Shown piece by piece: positions 11,351-22,360 of a stretch of 64,000 bases of DNA (the stretch's first letter is position 1; the number at the start of each line of letters is the position of its first letter). Below the pieces are notes generated by a model. That model had not been told where the DNA came from. It did not search any database and worked only from the letters and a program-made list of their open reading frames with translations. Both the position numbers and the translations under genes were made by a program. The stretch is from Cervus elaphus (lineage: Eukaryota > Chordata > Mammalia > Artiodactyla > Cervidae): assembly GCF_910594005.1 (NCBI RefSeq), contig NC_057831.1, positions 42,862,001 through 42,926,000 on the forward strand. The letters are read 5' to 3'.

Positions 11351-12214
11351 TAGGTAAATACAGTTTTTTCTATCTTTTTGCATTTGTCTATTTCTACTCC
11401 ACTTGGTTATAAGCAAGGTTTCATGTCTTTGAATATAAAAACACAAAATATGACAGGAAAGTCATAACAACGTTGGCTTAGAAAGGGACCTTTTTTTTCT
11501 CATTTAGTAACAAATTTAACTGAAGTTCTTTCATGGGCTCTCAAAGGTGGACGTATGCGATGTCTTAGAATATACTGTCCATGACACAGCAGTAGAAAGA
11601 TAGTGCCAAGTCATGATTGAACTTTTCTTGTCGTGTCTCTCAACTCAACTCTCTGGCAGAGTACCAAGCACAGTATTATAAAAACAATTCCATGAGTAGT
11701 CCAGTCTTAGGTGAGGGTTGTAAGCCAGTTTGAAGTATCTAGCAGAAATTCTCCTCAAGTTCCAAGAGAAATTATAAAATAGTTTGATTTATTTTTTAAT
11801 AAGGACATTGGAATTGCACATCCAAATGACTGCTATCATTCCAAGTCACCACCTTGGGAGGTTGTGAATCTGTGCTAATGATGCAACTGTGGCTCAAAAC
11901 TGTTTCTGAAAATCTGCATTCAGTGCCAGCTTAAGGAATCAAACAAAGCCACTGGCCTCACTTTTTTTTATAGTCTCAAATTGCATCATTCAATTTTTTC
12001 CCTAGCCATCTGACCCACCACACAAACTTACCCAGAGACTTACAAAATATCTTTGGCTATTTTAAAGGATAAAGGCATATTCAAAGAAGGCAGATTTGCT
12101 GCCAATAAAGATGATCAAAATAACTTGGTTGGAACTTCAGGGTGCCAATATTTAACATCCCTATCTTCCATCGCTGAATTTGGAAGCAGCTTGGAGATGG
12201 ATGTGCTGCCACAG
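11351..12214. other. No recognised feature
   Basis: Unassigned unique-looking sequence with no coding signal. Confidence 0.4.
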
Positions 12215-12415
12215 TGCAGTGCTCTGCTGTTTCCGACTCTGCGATCCCATGGACTGCACAGCCTTCCAGGCTCCTCTGTCCATGGAATCCTCCAGGCAAG
12301 AATACTGGAGTGGGTTGCCATGCCCTCTTCCAGGGCGTCTTCCTGGCCCAGAGATCGAACATGCGTCTCCTGCATTGGCAGGCAGATTCTTTACCTCTGA
12401 GCCACCTGGGAAACC
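12215..12415 (-). mobile_element. Bov-tA SINE
   Basis: Antisense element with ggcaagaatactggagtggg, then ctgcattggcaggcagattc and gagccacctgggaaacc. Its antisense frame accounts for the central part of the longest open frame in the window (212 codons, minus strand, 12081-12719). Confidence 0.95.
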
Positions 12416-12721
12416 AGAATGTAGCTAGAGAGCTACTTACCACATTTACAATGTTAATACTGATTGAAACATCTGACTTGAGATCTCTGGAAATGTATTG
12501 CCTTGCAGATCCATCAACCCTAGTATGACTTGGTGATCCACCCATTCCCTGACTGACAAGGCAGAAACACGTCTGGCTCAGGGACAGACCCCTCACCCAT
12601 GGTGACCAAACTTGTATACACATCTTCGGCTGCCCTGCAGTAACCGAGGGAGGAGAGAGAAGAATTGGAAGAGGTCCCCAGGGCCTCCAGATTTTGGACC
12701 AGTTTATGGCACCTAACAAAA
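12416..12721. other. No recognised feature
   Basis: Unassigned. It forms the N-terminal half of the 212-codon minus-strand frame, but the translation shows no recognisable domain and continues straight into a SINE. Confidence 0.4.
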
Positions 12722-12886
12722 AAGGAAGAAGAGGGAGTCAGAGGATGAGATGGCTGGATGGTGTCGCTGATGCAATGGGCATGAACTTAGGCAAACTTCG
12801 GGAGGTGGTGAGGGACAGGGAAACCTGGTGTGCTGCAGTCCATGGGGTTGCAAAGAGTCAGACACAACCAGGCGACTGAGCAACAG
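12722..12886 (+). mobile_element. BovB LINE, 3' end only
   Basis: Extremely 5'-truncated BovB: ggatgagatggctggatggt, then gcatgaacttaggcaaactt and gagtcagacacaaccaggcg. This is the region from the ORF C-terminus into the 3' tail, shared in part with Bov-A-type SINEs. Confidence 0.85.
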
Positions 12887-14057
12887 CAAACAAGGAACGC
12901 ATCCCTCCTGCTAGAAGACACTGCACTGAGATAGCAACCAGAACCTTAACTCTGGCTGACATTGCCTTCTGGAAACACAGGGCCAAGGGAAGGGAGGGGA
13001 ACCCTTAACAACTATCCCTTAAATAATACAAAGACTCTGAATGCAGAGAGGTAGTGGGAAAGGCTCTAATTCTGGAATGAACATAGACACTCTCGAGGTG
13101 ACCGTAAAGGGAATAAATTTATCTGGTTCAATAGAGTTCAGCACTTTGGTAAAGTAATAATTGCAATGACTTTACAGAATTTATTTACAAAATCCAACAC
13201 ACCACACATGTTTAGCATATGTATGAAAGAAGAGTATGTACAGGGCTTGTAAGTTAGTTGGTTGTAGTTGTGCAGGACCTGAAATGATACTGCATCAGTG
13301 AGGGATTCTGATTACCTGAAAAGGGTCTCAGTTGTTCTTCCTCAGACATTTGCTGGGCTAATCACATTGGGGCATAAGACCATGACTCCAGAATGCATCA
13401 GAAATACACAGAGAGATTCCCTAGTCTGGTAAAATCAATGCTGGCAGGCTAAAAATGTTTGCTTTTAACCCTATATACAAGGTGATTGCACATGACGTAA
13501 TTACTTTTTGAACATGTAAAATATAATTAAAGAAATAAAATATAAAGAGAGAAACATGAGAAAACTTGAAAACATGAGAAATTATGAGTGAAGGTACCAT
13601 TTCTTTTGTATAAATGTTTTTAATGCACCCAAAATGGATAAACACATTTGATAACCCCAGCAAATTAGCTAGAACAATGTGATTCTTGAATTGGATATTG
13701 TTTAGTAACCTATAAAACTAACCACATAGAATATATGTTCTAAATTGACTTCTGGCAGTTTATTTAAGGTATCTTCTAGTGTTAACAAATAGTATAGTAT
13801 TCTGATTATTTACAGACCAGTTTCCTGATCACCTTCTAATTATGGCCAGTCCCTCTTTCCAACTGCTGGTTCCTTCTATTTTACCCCTATTCTACTGTTT
13901 CCATCTAATCACCCTTATATGAGTTCCTTTCCACTTCTAACTTTGTCATTTACAGACAGATATGGTGTTATATTGTTTAAGTGAAATAAAGTTGACTCAG
14001 AAACAGGTACTTCTTTAGTGAGATTATAATCTATAAAGGGAGAATAGTATAAATTAC
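12887..14057. other. No recognised feature
   Basis: AT-rich, unassigned. Open frames are up to 80 codons and not recognisable. Confidence 0.4.
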
Positions 14058-14408
14058 TCTAACCTTCCCCGGTAGCTCAGCTGGTAAGGAATCCACCGGC
14101 AATGCAGGAGACCCTGGTTGAATTCCTGGGTTGGGAAGATCCCCTGGAGAAGGGATAGGCTCCCCACTCCAGTATTCTTGGACTTCCCTGGTGGCGCATC
14201 TGGTAAAGAATCCACCTGCAATGTGGGAGACCTGGGTTCGATCCCTGGGTTGGAAAGATTCAGGGCATGGGATCCTCCACGGGAGGAGGGCATAGCAACC
14301 CACTCTGGTATTCTTGCATGGAGAATCCCAATGGACAGAGGAACCTGGTGGGCTACAGCCCATGGGGTTGCAAAGAGTCAGACATGACTGAGCGACTAAG
14401 CACTGCAC
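14058..14408 (+). mobile_element. Dimeric Bov-tA SINE
   Basis: Two tRNA-like heads in tandem. The first (from ggtagctcagctggtaagga) stops at cactccagtattcttg (about 14180); the second starts at gacttccctggtggcgcatc and runs to a complete 3' end with catgactgagcgactaagca. An irregular spacer around 14260-14290 replaces the usual sequence after the second head. Confidence 0.92.
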
Positions 14409-14468
14409 AGAGTGTAGTCAATGCTATGGACAAAACCCAAAAAAATGTGCCATAGAAATTCAGAGACG

Positions 14469-14770
14469 GCAGTGGTTATTGCTACCCGGCAACATCAAGG
14501 AGGAGTGCATGGAAGAGGTGATGTTTGAACTGGATTGTGACTGGGTAAGGTCCGAGAATGAAGTGATGTGAAGAAAGAGGCAGATTCAACAGAATACACT
14601 TAGGCTTGGAAATATAGAGCTGTAGACATTCCTTAAGATTAGAGAATACTTGATTTGCCAAAGGGAAAAAGGAGAAATAATACAGGAAAGAGCGTATAGG
14701 ATCAGGTTTTAGATGATGCTGAATGCTTACTAAGTAGCCAGAATTAATAAGAATCATTGAGCAAAATCAG
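14469..14770 (+). mobile_element. L2 LINE fragment
   Basis: A block like 'agaggtgatgtttgaactgg' followed by a diverged 'gatcaggttttagatgatgc' block is in the order expected for the L2 3' region. Strongly diverged. Confidence 0.45.
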
Positions 14771-14810
14771 ACTTATGCACTTAGACTAAATCTGTGGCCC
14801 AGGTAGAGTA

Positions 14811-15499
14811 ATCAGGTACCAATAAGAAAAATGCATAGAGTATCAAAACACTGAAAATTCAGGGGAAAGTTTGTAGGCTGTTGTTAATTGCTGGAATATA
14901 ATATTCTTGGGTGTACTCAGAACTCTTTTTCTCCACTTATGGCTTACTTTACTCAGTGCATGATCACACACAGAATTCTTCTGTGACTCAACTCCTTTGA
15001 ATCTTTCCTTCAACGTAATTCAGATCTTCACTGACTTCAATGTAATCAGTCATCTGTGTACTGAGATTCCCCCAGCCACCTGACATGAATGTGTGCACAC
15101 ATACATCCATGTTTGTGTGTGCGTAAACTAATTTTTTCCTGGTCTTGTGGATGACTCCAAGAAAACAAGCAAGCACTTATTCTGTTAAAACATGGCTTGC
15201 ACCAGACTATGTTCTTTACTTTAATCTTTACAAATTGCAAAGTTTATCTCTCACTGTTTTCTCTTGTCCTCTGCCCCTTCCTTCCTCTGTCTTTGAAACC
15301 TGTGATATGTACAAGTTACACAGAATGCCAAGTACAGGTCAAAAGGCATCCTTATCCAAAAGATAGAGTCTGAGGGGTAATGTAAGATAGTTTAATATTT
15401 CAAATCACACATTTTGATTTTGTAGTGAGAGGCAATATGAAATGATTCTTGAATCTCTTCTCTAAAAATGTGATCCTAACCAAAGTGTCCGTTTCTAGT
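14811..15499. other. No recognised feature
   Basis: Unassigned. A few short GT-rich words near 15095-15125 do not amount to a microsatellite. Confidence 0.4.
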
Positions 15500-15605
15500 T
15501 TTCTTGAAGGAAAAATTATGCCTATTCGTTTTCATATTTCCAGTGTCTGGCATGGGCCTGGAACACAGTAAGTACCCTCCAAACATTGATTGAATGAATG
15601 AATGG
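15500..15605 (-). mobile_element. L2 or MIR tail fragment
   Basis: ccagtgtctggcatgggcct, then gaacacagtaagtaccctcc and ttgattgaatgaatgaatgg is the common antisense L2 / sense MIR terminal motif. Confidence 0.5.
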
Positions 15606-16602
15606 TTATCTGGAAATTTTTATAGCATTATAAAAATAGCATTTCATTAGGCTGTTTATACTTTGGCTTGGGTTGTAGAATTTTTCCAATTATCTCTGTT
15701 TTATTCCTTTATTGTTATCTACAGCCATTTATTCACTCCTTCCCTTTGCTTTTCTGTCTCCCTCAATTTTCCACTTCCCCTTTAAAAGAGCGTGATGAAT
15801 GCTAATTATGTTTTAATATACAAAAATAGCACCCTCATTGCCTTTGATTTTCCTTTGACTTGTTCTTACTCTTTCCTGTGTCTCTTTTGATATTCCATTA
15901 TTTTATGTGACGCTTAATCAATGAGTCCCCTTTTCTCGTTTTATCTCCTCACTTCTTGCCTTTGCAACTGCCTTTTCCTTCACTTTGGTTTAACTATTTT
16001 TTTTCTCATTGTCTTCAAATTGTTTATGGTCATATCCATCTCTTTGTACAGGTGGCATCTAAATGTAAATATTCTTCCAGAAAAATTACAGAGTGGCAGA
16101 GGAAAATAATGCTTTGAAATAAACACTGTATATTCAATTGGTTTCCAAATCAGCACCAGCTAAACAAATGCCTAATAGCAGGCTTTAGAGAGACAAGATT
16201 AGTATGTTTTGAAATCAGAAGTTATCTTTTTCTCTCTCTCTAACTTTCCCTTCCATTTTCTTTTCTTTTCAATATCATAAAGGAATTTTCCAAATGACAA
16301 AGGAGATTTTAGTTGAAACTTTCGACTTCTTATCACAGAGTGCATGTGTATCTTTATACACACAGGTAAAGAAATGGAATTTGGGATGGGTAACATCAAT
16401 TAGCATTGCAAGTAAGTCATTTTAGAGCAAAGAAATGAAGATTTTGTATGTTATCCAGTCTTTCTGTCATGTATGTGACTCATGAAAATTTCTTAAAAGG
16501 TTTTAAGTCATGAGAATCATCAGCTATACTTGACTAAGGTGAACACCTGGTTAGTTAATGATGGAGCCAGTCCTGTCTAAAGTCAGACTGCAGTCTACCT
16601 AT
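15606..16602. other. No recognised feature
   Basis: Unassigned, pyrimidine-rich in parts (15700-16010). No coding or repeat call. Confidence 0.4.
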
Positions 16603-17120
16603 TGAAGGAGCACAGGCTTCAAGACATCAAACTTATTTAAATGTCATTTTGGCATTTACTGGGCTTCCCTGGTGCCTCAGATGGTAAAGCATCTGCCTGC
16701 AATTCAGGAGACAAATAGGAGAATTTGGTAGAAAAGTCAATAAGTCCAGACTCAGAGATTCAGTGGGCTTCCCCAGAGACTCAGAGAATTAAGAATCTGC
16801 CTGCAATACAGGAGACCTGGGTTCAATTCCTGGGTTGGAAATATCCCCTAGAGAAGGGATGGCAATCCTCTGCAGTATTCTTTCCTGGAGAATTCTATGG
16901 ACAGAGGAGCCTGGAGGGCTACTGTCCTTGAGATTGCAAAGAGTCAGACACTACTGAGTAACTAAAACTTTCACTTTGGTGTTTACTAGCCCTGTGACTT
17001 TGGGAAAGATATAATTTGTTTGAGCTCCAATTTCCTCATCTGAAAAGTAAAGTGAATTCTAATGATCTCATAGGGTTTATGAGAGTGAAATGAGAGCTCA
17101 TGAGAGTATCTAACACTCTT
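16603..17120 (+). mobile_element. MIR SINE split by a composite Bov-tA
   Basis: Left part: ggagcacaggcttcaagaca to ggcatttact. Right part: gtttactagccctgtgactt, then tttcctcatctgaaaagtaa and a 'gatctcatagggtttatgag' block. Removing the insertion and one copy of the duplicated target restores a continuous MIR. Confidence 0.7.
16661..16974 (+). mobile_element. Composite Bov-tA carrying foreign 51-bp flank
   Basis: Three parts in one insertion: the first 52 nt of a Bov-tA head (16661-16712), a 51-nt non-SINE segment (16713-16763), and a complete Bov-tA (from about 16764). The whole is bounded by tttggcatttact (16648-16660) and tttggtgtttact (16975-16987), an 11/13 target-site duplication, so it integrated as a single unit. 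The 51-nt segment recurs at 52875-52925 upstream of another Bov-tA (45/51 identical by eye). Both downstream SINEs share the variants gacactactgag and cctggagggctac. Confidence 0.9.
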
Positions 17121-17215
17121 TGGAGCTGTAACTTGCAAAATTGCACCACTACTATTACCAATGCAATATATTGATATGTGCAATAACTCTAAATACTCAT
17201 TCTTCTTGAATATTC

Positions 17216-17384
17216 AGTGATGTTTCCCACATTCTTGCCTTTGCAGCTTTCTTTTATTAAATGCTCTCCCCTAAGTTCATCAGGTAACATAATGAATTTT
17301 TATTCATCCTTCGAAACCCATGTGTTCATGGATCATCTCTTTAGGAAGTTTGCCCTGACCTTCTTGAGGAAAGCTGATGACTTC
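17216..17384 (-). mobile_element. L2-like fragment, antisense
   Basis: tattcatccttcgaaaccca followed by ggaagtttgccctgaccttc resembles the antisense of the L2 3' region ('catccttcaaaacccagctc...gaagccttccctgac'). Confidence 0.45.
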
Positions 17385-17775
17385 ATTCATTGCATCATTC
17401 AACCAATATTTACCAAACAGCTTCTATATCCATACACTCTTCTAGCAAATATGGAAATGGTTGTAAACAAAACATTAAAAAAAAAATCTGTATCTCATGG
17501 AGCTTACATTCCAGTAAGTGATGTGAATAATAATCAAAATAATTAGTGATCATCAAAATAAATCAGTATATATGTAGAATGAAAGGTAGTCATCAATGTT
17601 ATGGAGAAAATAAAGCAGGAAAAAGTTTAGGGTGCTAAGGCTAGGGAGAGAGGTAGTTTCAATTTAAAAATCTTGATCAGCAAAGACACGTGAAGGAGGA
17701 GAAAGAATGAACCACGTGGAAACTAGGGGAAGAATGTTCCAGACAGAAAAGCAGTAAATGTGAAGGCTCTGAAGA
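17385..17775 (+). mobile_element. L2 LINE 3' fragment
   Basis: catcattcaaccaatattta, then a diverged tag-cacttctagc block, then catggagcttacattccagt and gaatgttccagacagaaaag are the successive landmarks of an L2 3' end. Confidence 0.65.
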
Positions 17776-18714
17776 ACCACCTTTTTTTCATGTTACCTCT
17801 GTACTGTATCTACTTCTATTAACACATTGATTAAAATATTTTGTGATTATTATTACAATTTTAATTACATACATTTTACATTATATAAAGTATATATTTA
17901 AGTGTCTGAAACTATGAGGATTGTGTCTTATGGATCTCTGTATTCTTATTACATGGTGTAGGATCTGGTCAAAAATGCTCAAATTGTCCATTCAATTGCA
18001 TTTAATAATAATACTAATCTTCCCGGATGGTGTGGGTACAGTTTCAACTGCTGACTGATCAGATCAGAAAATTTTATCATGAGGTGATGTTCTGTTGTTG
18101 GTTACAAATCAGTGGACATATTCCTTTGAGTTCTCGTGCATTTTCTCCCCTCTTATGTGAAATAACTTCCTTGGAGGTTACTCTCTGATCAGAAGAAAGA
18201 TATTTGGGATGTGGTGGCAGCAATTGGCATTGTACAATAAAGTAAACAATTGATATATTTTAGCTTTTCTTTTCTGTAGACGTTCTCACTAATTTTGCTG
18301 TTTGCAGCAATTATAAATTGGAGGCATGGCATCTTAAGCATGGAAGGGATCTAGTAGCAGTGAGTTCAGGTGTCATGCACTCCCATGCCTATGGAGTCAA
18401 GTAGGTGACATAGGGGAATAGGATTCCAGCTAATGGAGAGTGACACCTTGTTTAAACATGCCAACTGTACCTCTGATCCAGACGTTTGGCCTCATGTTTA
18501 AATTAAGTTTGAGTAACTTTAAGGTGTTCTGAAGGAGCTGTAAATCTGTATGCTGTGTAAAATATCATCATTTTTCAATGTTGGCAACATTATTTCATTA
18601 AAAAATATATGTCAAAACAAAAATGCCCAACAAAATATGCTTGGGTCCTGAAATCAGTTGTTTTTAGTTTCATATTTAAGCTAAATTTCATATTTAAAAC
18701 TAAATTTAAACATA
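17776..18714. other. No recognised feature
   Basis: Unassigned, AT-rich. The part around 18000-18250 has balanced composition and no repeat match that I can see. Confidence 0.4.
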
Positions 18715-18850
18715 GTTAAACTCTCCCATTTTATTGGTAGAGAAAATGATATGTAGAAAAACTAAGTGCCTTGTCCAATCACAGAGTTGGATTAGGGGCA
18801 GAGTCAGGACTGGAAGCTCCCCAAACCCAGGCGATGTGGACCTCATTTCA
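18715..18850 (-). mobile_element. MIR SINE
   Basis: Antisense MIR: ccattttattggtagagaaa, then ccttgtccaatcacagagtt and gcagagtcaggactggaagc. Confidence 0.65.
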
Positions 18851-19685
18851 TGTACTCCAATGCAGATCATGTCTACCTGTTTTAAAATAAACATGCAGCT
18901 CTGATATTCAAATGCATTCATAAACATCACATATCCTTTTGCTTTCAGTTTGTTTGAAGGCTTAGTGTAGAAACAGCTTCTGTTACATCAAAGATCAAAA
19001 CATCGGGATTTGGAACATTATGTGCTCATTAGAGTTAGTGTCAAACCTATCTCCCAGGCTCACACCTACCTGCCATTGAAGGGAAAACGTCTCATCAACT
19101 ATTTATGGAAGACCCCAGGGGCTTCCTCTTGAGAGAATCTGAACTTGTAATTTTCACCACTGCATGGCAACTGCCACATATCCCCCACCTCTGCCTCTGC
19201 TGTCAAACAACCCTTTAATAGTCACTGGTATCGGCATTAATCTAAGTTTGACCTACCAAATTCATGATTCTTAAGCTGGCTGTCTTAATTTTGCTCCAAG
19301 TGAGTGTCTGTACACTAACAGCAGACTATGGAAAAGGAGGAGAATCTGGTCTTTACTCACACATTATTCCATCATGTCATTTTTCTTTTGCCAATAACAA
19401 GGAAATCTTTGTTATCCTTCCAGTGTTTCAGAAAACTGTTTGTGTACATCTGTGTATGTCTGCCTGTGTGTATAATACAGAGAGACAGAGACTGATCTTT
19501 CAGTTTTAATTTATAGACTAATTATCAAAGGATGATTTATTGATATGAGAAAATAGTAATGATAAAATACCAAATAATAGTTTAATATTTTTCAATAATT
19601 TCAGTTTTCATAATCTGAAAACATTTATTAGAAATTGTTTAACACATTTGATAATTTAATTAATGCATCTCTTGGTCCATTTTTT
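18851..19685. other. No recognised feature
   Basis: Unassigned. An 81-codon frame at 19264-19509 starts with a hydrophobic stretch but has no recognisable homologue. Confidence 0.4.
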
Positions 19686-20285
19686 TACGTTAGTTTTTTG
19701 GAATATAATTTACATCAATAAAATTTATCCTCCTAGGTAGACAGTTTGATGAGTTTTGAGAGATGTTAACAATCTGTAACTACAATCATAATCTATATAT
19801 GTGAAATAATTTCTTCCCCCTCAAAGTTCCCTTGAATCCTTTTATAGTTTATCTCTTTCTCTCACTTCAATCCCTGGCAACTAGTGATATATTTTTCATT
19901 CCTATAGCTTTGTCTTTTATGGAATGTCAAATAACTGGACTTATACAGTATATAGTCATTTCAGTTCAGTTCAGTCGCTCAGTTGTGTCCTACTCTTTGC
20001 GACCCTATGAACCGCAGCAAGCCAGGCTTCCTTTTCCATCACCAAGTCCCAGAGTCCACCCAAACCCATGTCCATTGAGTCAGTGATGCCATCCAACCAT
20101 CTCATCCTCTGTCGTCTCCTTCTCCTCCTGCCCTCAATCTTTCCCAGCATCAGGGTCTTTTCAAATGAGTCAGCTCATCGCATCAAATGGCCAAAGTATT
20201 GGAGTTTCAGCTTCAACATCAGTCCTTCCGATGAATACCCAGGACTGATCTCCTTTAGGATGGACGGGATGGATCTCCTTGCAGT

Positions 20286-20684
20286 TCAAGGGACTCTCAA
20301 GAGTCTTCTCCAATACCACAGTTCAAAAGATTCAATTCTTCGGCACTCAGCTTTCTTTATAGTCCAACTCTCACATCCGTACATGACCACTGGAAAGACC
20401 ATAGCCTTGACTAGACAGACTTTTGTTGGCAAAGTAATGTCTCTGCTTTTTAATATACTGTCTAGGTTGGTCATAACTTTCCTTACAAGGAGTAAGCGTC
20501 TTTTAAGTTCATGGCTGCAATCACCATCTGCAGTGATTTTGGAGCCCAGAAAAATAAAGTCAGCCACTGTTTGCACTATTTCCCCATCTATTTGCCATGA
20601 AGTGATGGGACCAGATGCCATGATCTTAGTTTTCTGAATGTTGAGGTTTAAGCCAACTTTTTCACTCTCCTCTTTCACTTTCAT
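20286..20684 (-). pseudogene. BovB ORF2 remnant, C-terminal part
   Basis: A 132-codon open stretch encodes the region downstream of the RT palm in RTE-clade LINE proteins: KTKIMASGPITSW, then GSKITADG, SRDITLPTK, VMYGCESWTIKKAE and ELWYWRRLLRVP. This is the post-RT region of a non-LTR retrotransposon polyprotein that would act with the RT in target-primed reverse transcription. No start codon of the original protein is present, the frame upstream is lost at the deletion near 20.70 kb, and this copy is dead. Confidence 0.85.
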
Positions 20685-20801
20685 CCAGAGACTCTTTAGT
20701 CATCTGCATATCTGAGGTTATTGATATTTCTCCTGGCAATCTTGATTCCAGCTTGTGCTTCATCCAGCCCAGCATTTCGCATGTTGTATTCTGCATATAA
20801 A

Positions 20802-21185
20802 TTAAATAAACAGAGTGGCAGTATACAGCCTTGACGTACCTTGACATAGGAAAACTATTTGGAACCAGTCTGTTGTTCCATGTCCAACTCTAACTGTTGC
20901 TTCCTGTCCTGCATACAGATTTCTCAGGAGGCAGGTCAGGAGGTCTGGCATTCCCATCTCTTTCAGAATTTTCCACAGTTTATTGTGATCCACACAGTCA
21001 AAGGTTTTGGCATAGTCAATAAAGCAGAAATAGATGTTTTTCTGGAACTCTCTTGCTTTTTCCATGATCCAGCGGATGTTTGCAATTTGATCTCTGGTTC
21101 CTCTGCCTTTTCTAAAACCAGCTTGAAAATCTGGAAGTTCACGGTTCACGTATTTCTGAAGCCTGGCTTGGAGAATTTTAAGCAT
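20802..21185 (-). pseudogene. BovB reverse transcriptase remnant
   Basis: A 127-codon stretch carries RT fingers and palm motifs: LPDFQAGFRKGRGTRDQI, then the motif A region CFIDYAKTFDCVDH with its catalytic Asp, then MPDLLTCLLRNLYAGQEA. The frame ends in disrupted sequence where GKGVRQGC-type motif B residues should follow (an insertion is visible around 20840-20855). The YADD box lies further on, in a different frame, immediately before the small deletion. Inactive. Confidence 0.85.
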
Positions 21186-21830
21186 TACTTTACTAGCATG
21201 TGAGATGAGTGCAATTGTGTGGTAGTTTGAGCATTCTTTGGCATTGCCTTTCTTTGGGATTGGAATGAAAACTGACCTTTTCCAGTCCTGTGGCCACTAC
21301 TGCGTTTTCCAAATTTGCTGGCATATTGAATGCAGCACTGTTACAGCATCATCTTTCAGGATTTGAAATAGCTCAACTGGAATTCCATCACCTCTGCCAG
21401 CTTTGTTCATAGTGATGCTTCCTAAAGCATTTACTGGTGCTTTTTTTTCACATAGCAAATGCTTCAGAGATCCATCCACAATGCTGCATTATCAGTAGCT
21501 TGCTCTTACTAGTGTTGAATAGTACTCTATTGTATCAATACACCACAATATATTTATCCATTTACCAGTTAATAGCAACTTGAGTTGTTTCTGATAGTTG
21601 GCTATTATAAACATCACTAGTATATGCACGCGCATGCAGATCTTTGTGTGAACAAGTGTTTTCATATCTCTAAGATTAGACTTGCTGGACTATATGATAG
21701 ATGTATATTTAACTTATAATAAACAGCTCCAATATGGCTGTATCATGTCACCCAGCAAGCATGTGCCTTGGAATTGCTTCTATAGATTTATTCACATTTG
21801 GTTTTACTAGTCTTTTTAATTTTAGATATT

Positions 21831-22290
21831 TGAGATGGTTAATTTTATGTCACGTTGATTGATGGGGCCATGGTGTCCAGATATTTGCCAAAACATTATT
21901 GTAGGTGTTTCTGCGAAGATGTTTTGAATGAGGTTTACATTTAAATTGGTGGACTTTGTTTAAAGCAGATTGCCCTTTGTAATAAGGGTGGGCCTCATTA
22001 AATCAGTTGAAAGCTGGAATAGAACAAAAGACTGACCTCCGCTGAGCAAGAAGGAATTCTGTCAACAGAGTCTTCATCTGCAATTTAAGCTCCTATTGGT
22101 TTTCCAGCAGTCTGCTTTTAGACTCAAACTGTAACTTCTTCCTGAGTCTCTAGCCTGTTGGCTTCTTCCATCAGATTTTGGTCATCAAGTCTCCACAACT
22201 GTAAGACAAATTTTTTTAAAATAAATCTCTTTCCCTCTCTCTATATATGCATATCCTACTGGTTCTGTTTATTTGGAGAATTCTAATACA
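21831..22290 (+). mobile_element. Solo ERVL-type (MLT2-like) LTR nested in L1
   Basis: A 460-bp unit starting tgagatggttaattttatgt and ending ggagaattctaataca (TG...CA). It contains gggtgggcctcattaaatca, cctgttggcttcttccatca and a polyadenylation-like aaaataaatctctttccctc. It is flanked by atatt (21826-21830) and atgtt (22291-22295), one mismatch, which fits the 5-bp duplication of ERVL integration. No internal proviral sequence remains. The MLT2 assignment is from memory. Confidence 0.7.
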
Positions 22291-22360
22291 ATGTTCAGGT
22301 AGGCTTAAGGTGATATATTATTATGGTTTTAATTTGCATTTCTCTGATGACTAGTGACTT

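Larger units (their letters stand above)
19962..21427 (-). mobile_element. BovB LINE, 5'-truncated
   Basis: Minus-strand BovB whose 3' end is at the left (cagttcagttcagtcgctca) and whose 5' truncation is at about 21427 (gcttcctaaag). It interrupts the L1 3' UTR; the flanks share cattt (19957-19961 and 21428-21432), a likely short target-site duplication. An internal deletion of roughly 55 bp lies just after the RT catalytic block at about 20698-20705. Together with the plus-strand copy at 22361-24518 it forms a long inverted pair. Confidence 0.95.

Noticed and set aside
12081..12719. A possible 212-codon protein gene on the minus strand
   Set aside because: A third of it is antisense Bov-tA, the rest has no domain, and no start or splice context supports it. 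Kept only as a low-interest check.
20068..20637. A 189-codon plus-strand open frame
   Set aside because: It is exactly antisense to the BovB polyprotein C-terminus; the same antisense phrase pattern recurs at every antisense BovB (for example 62326-62868), so it is a shadow of the LINE.
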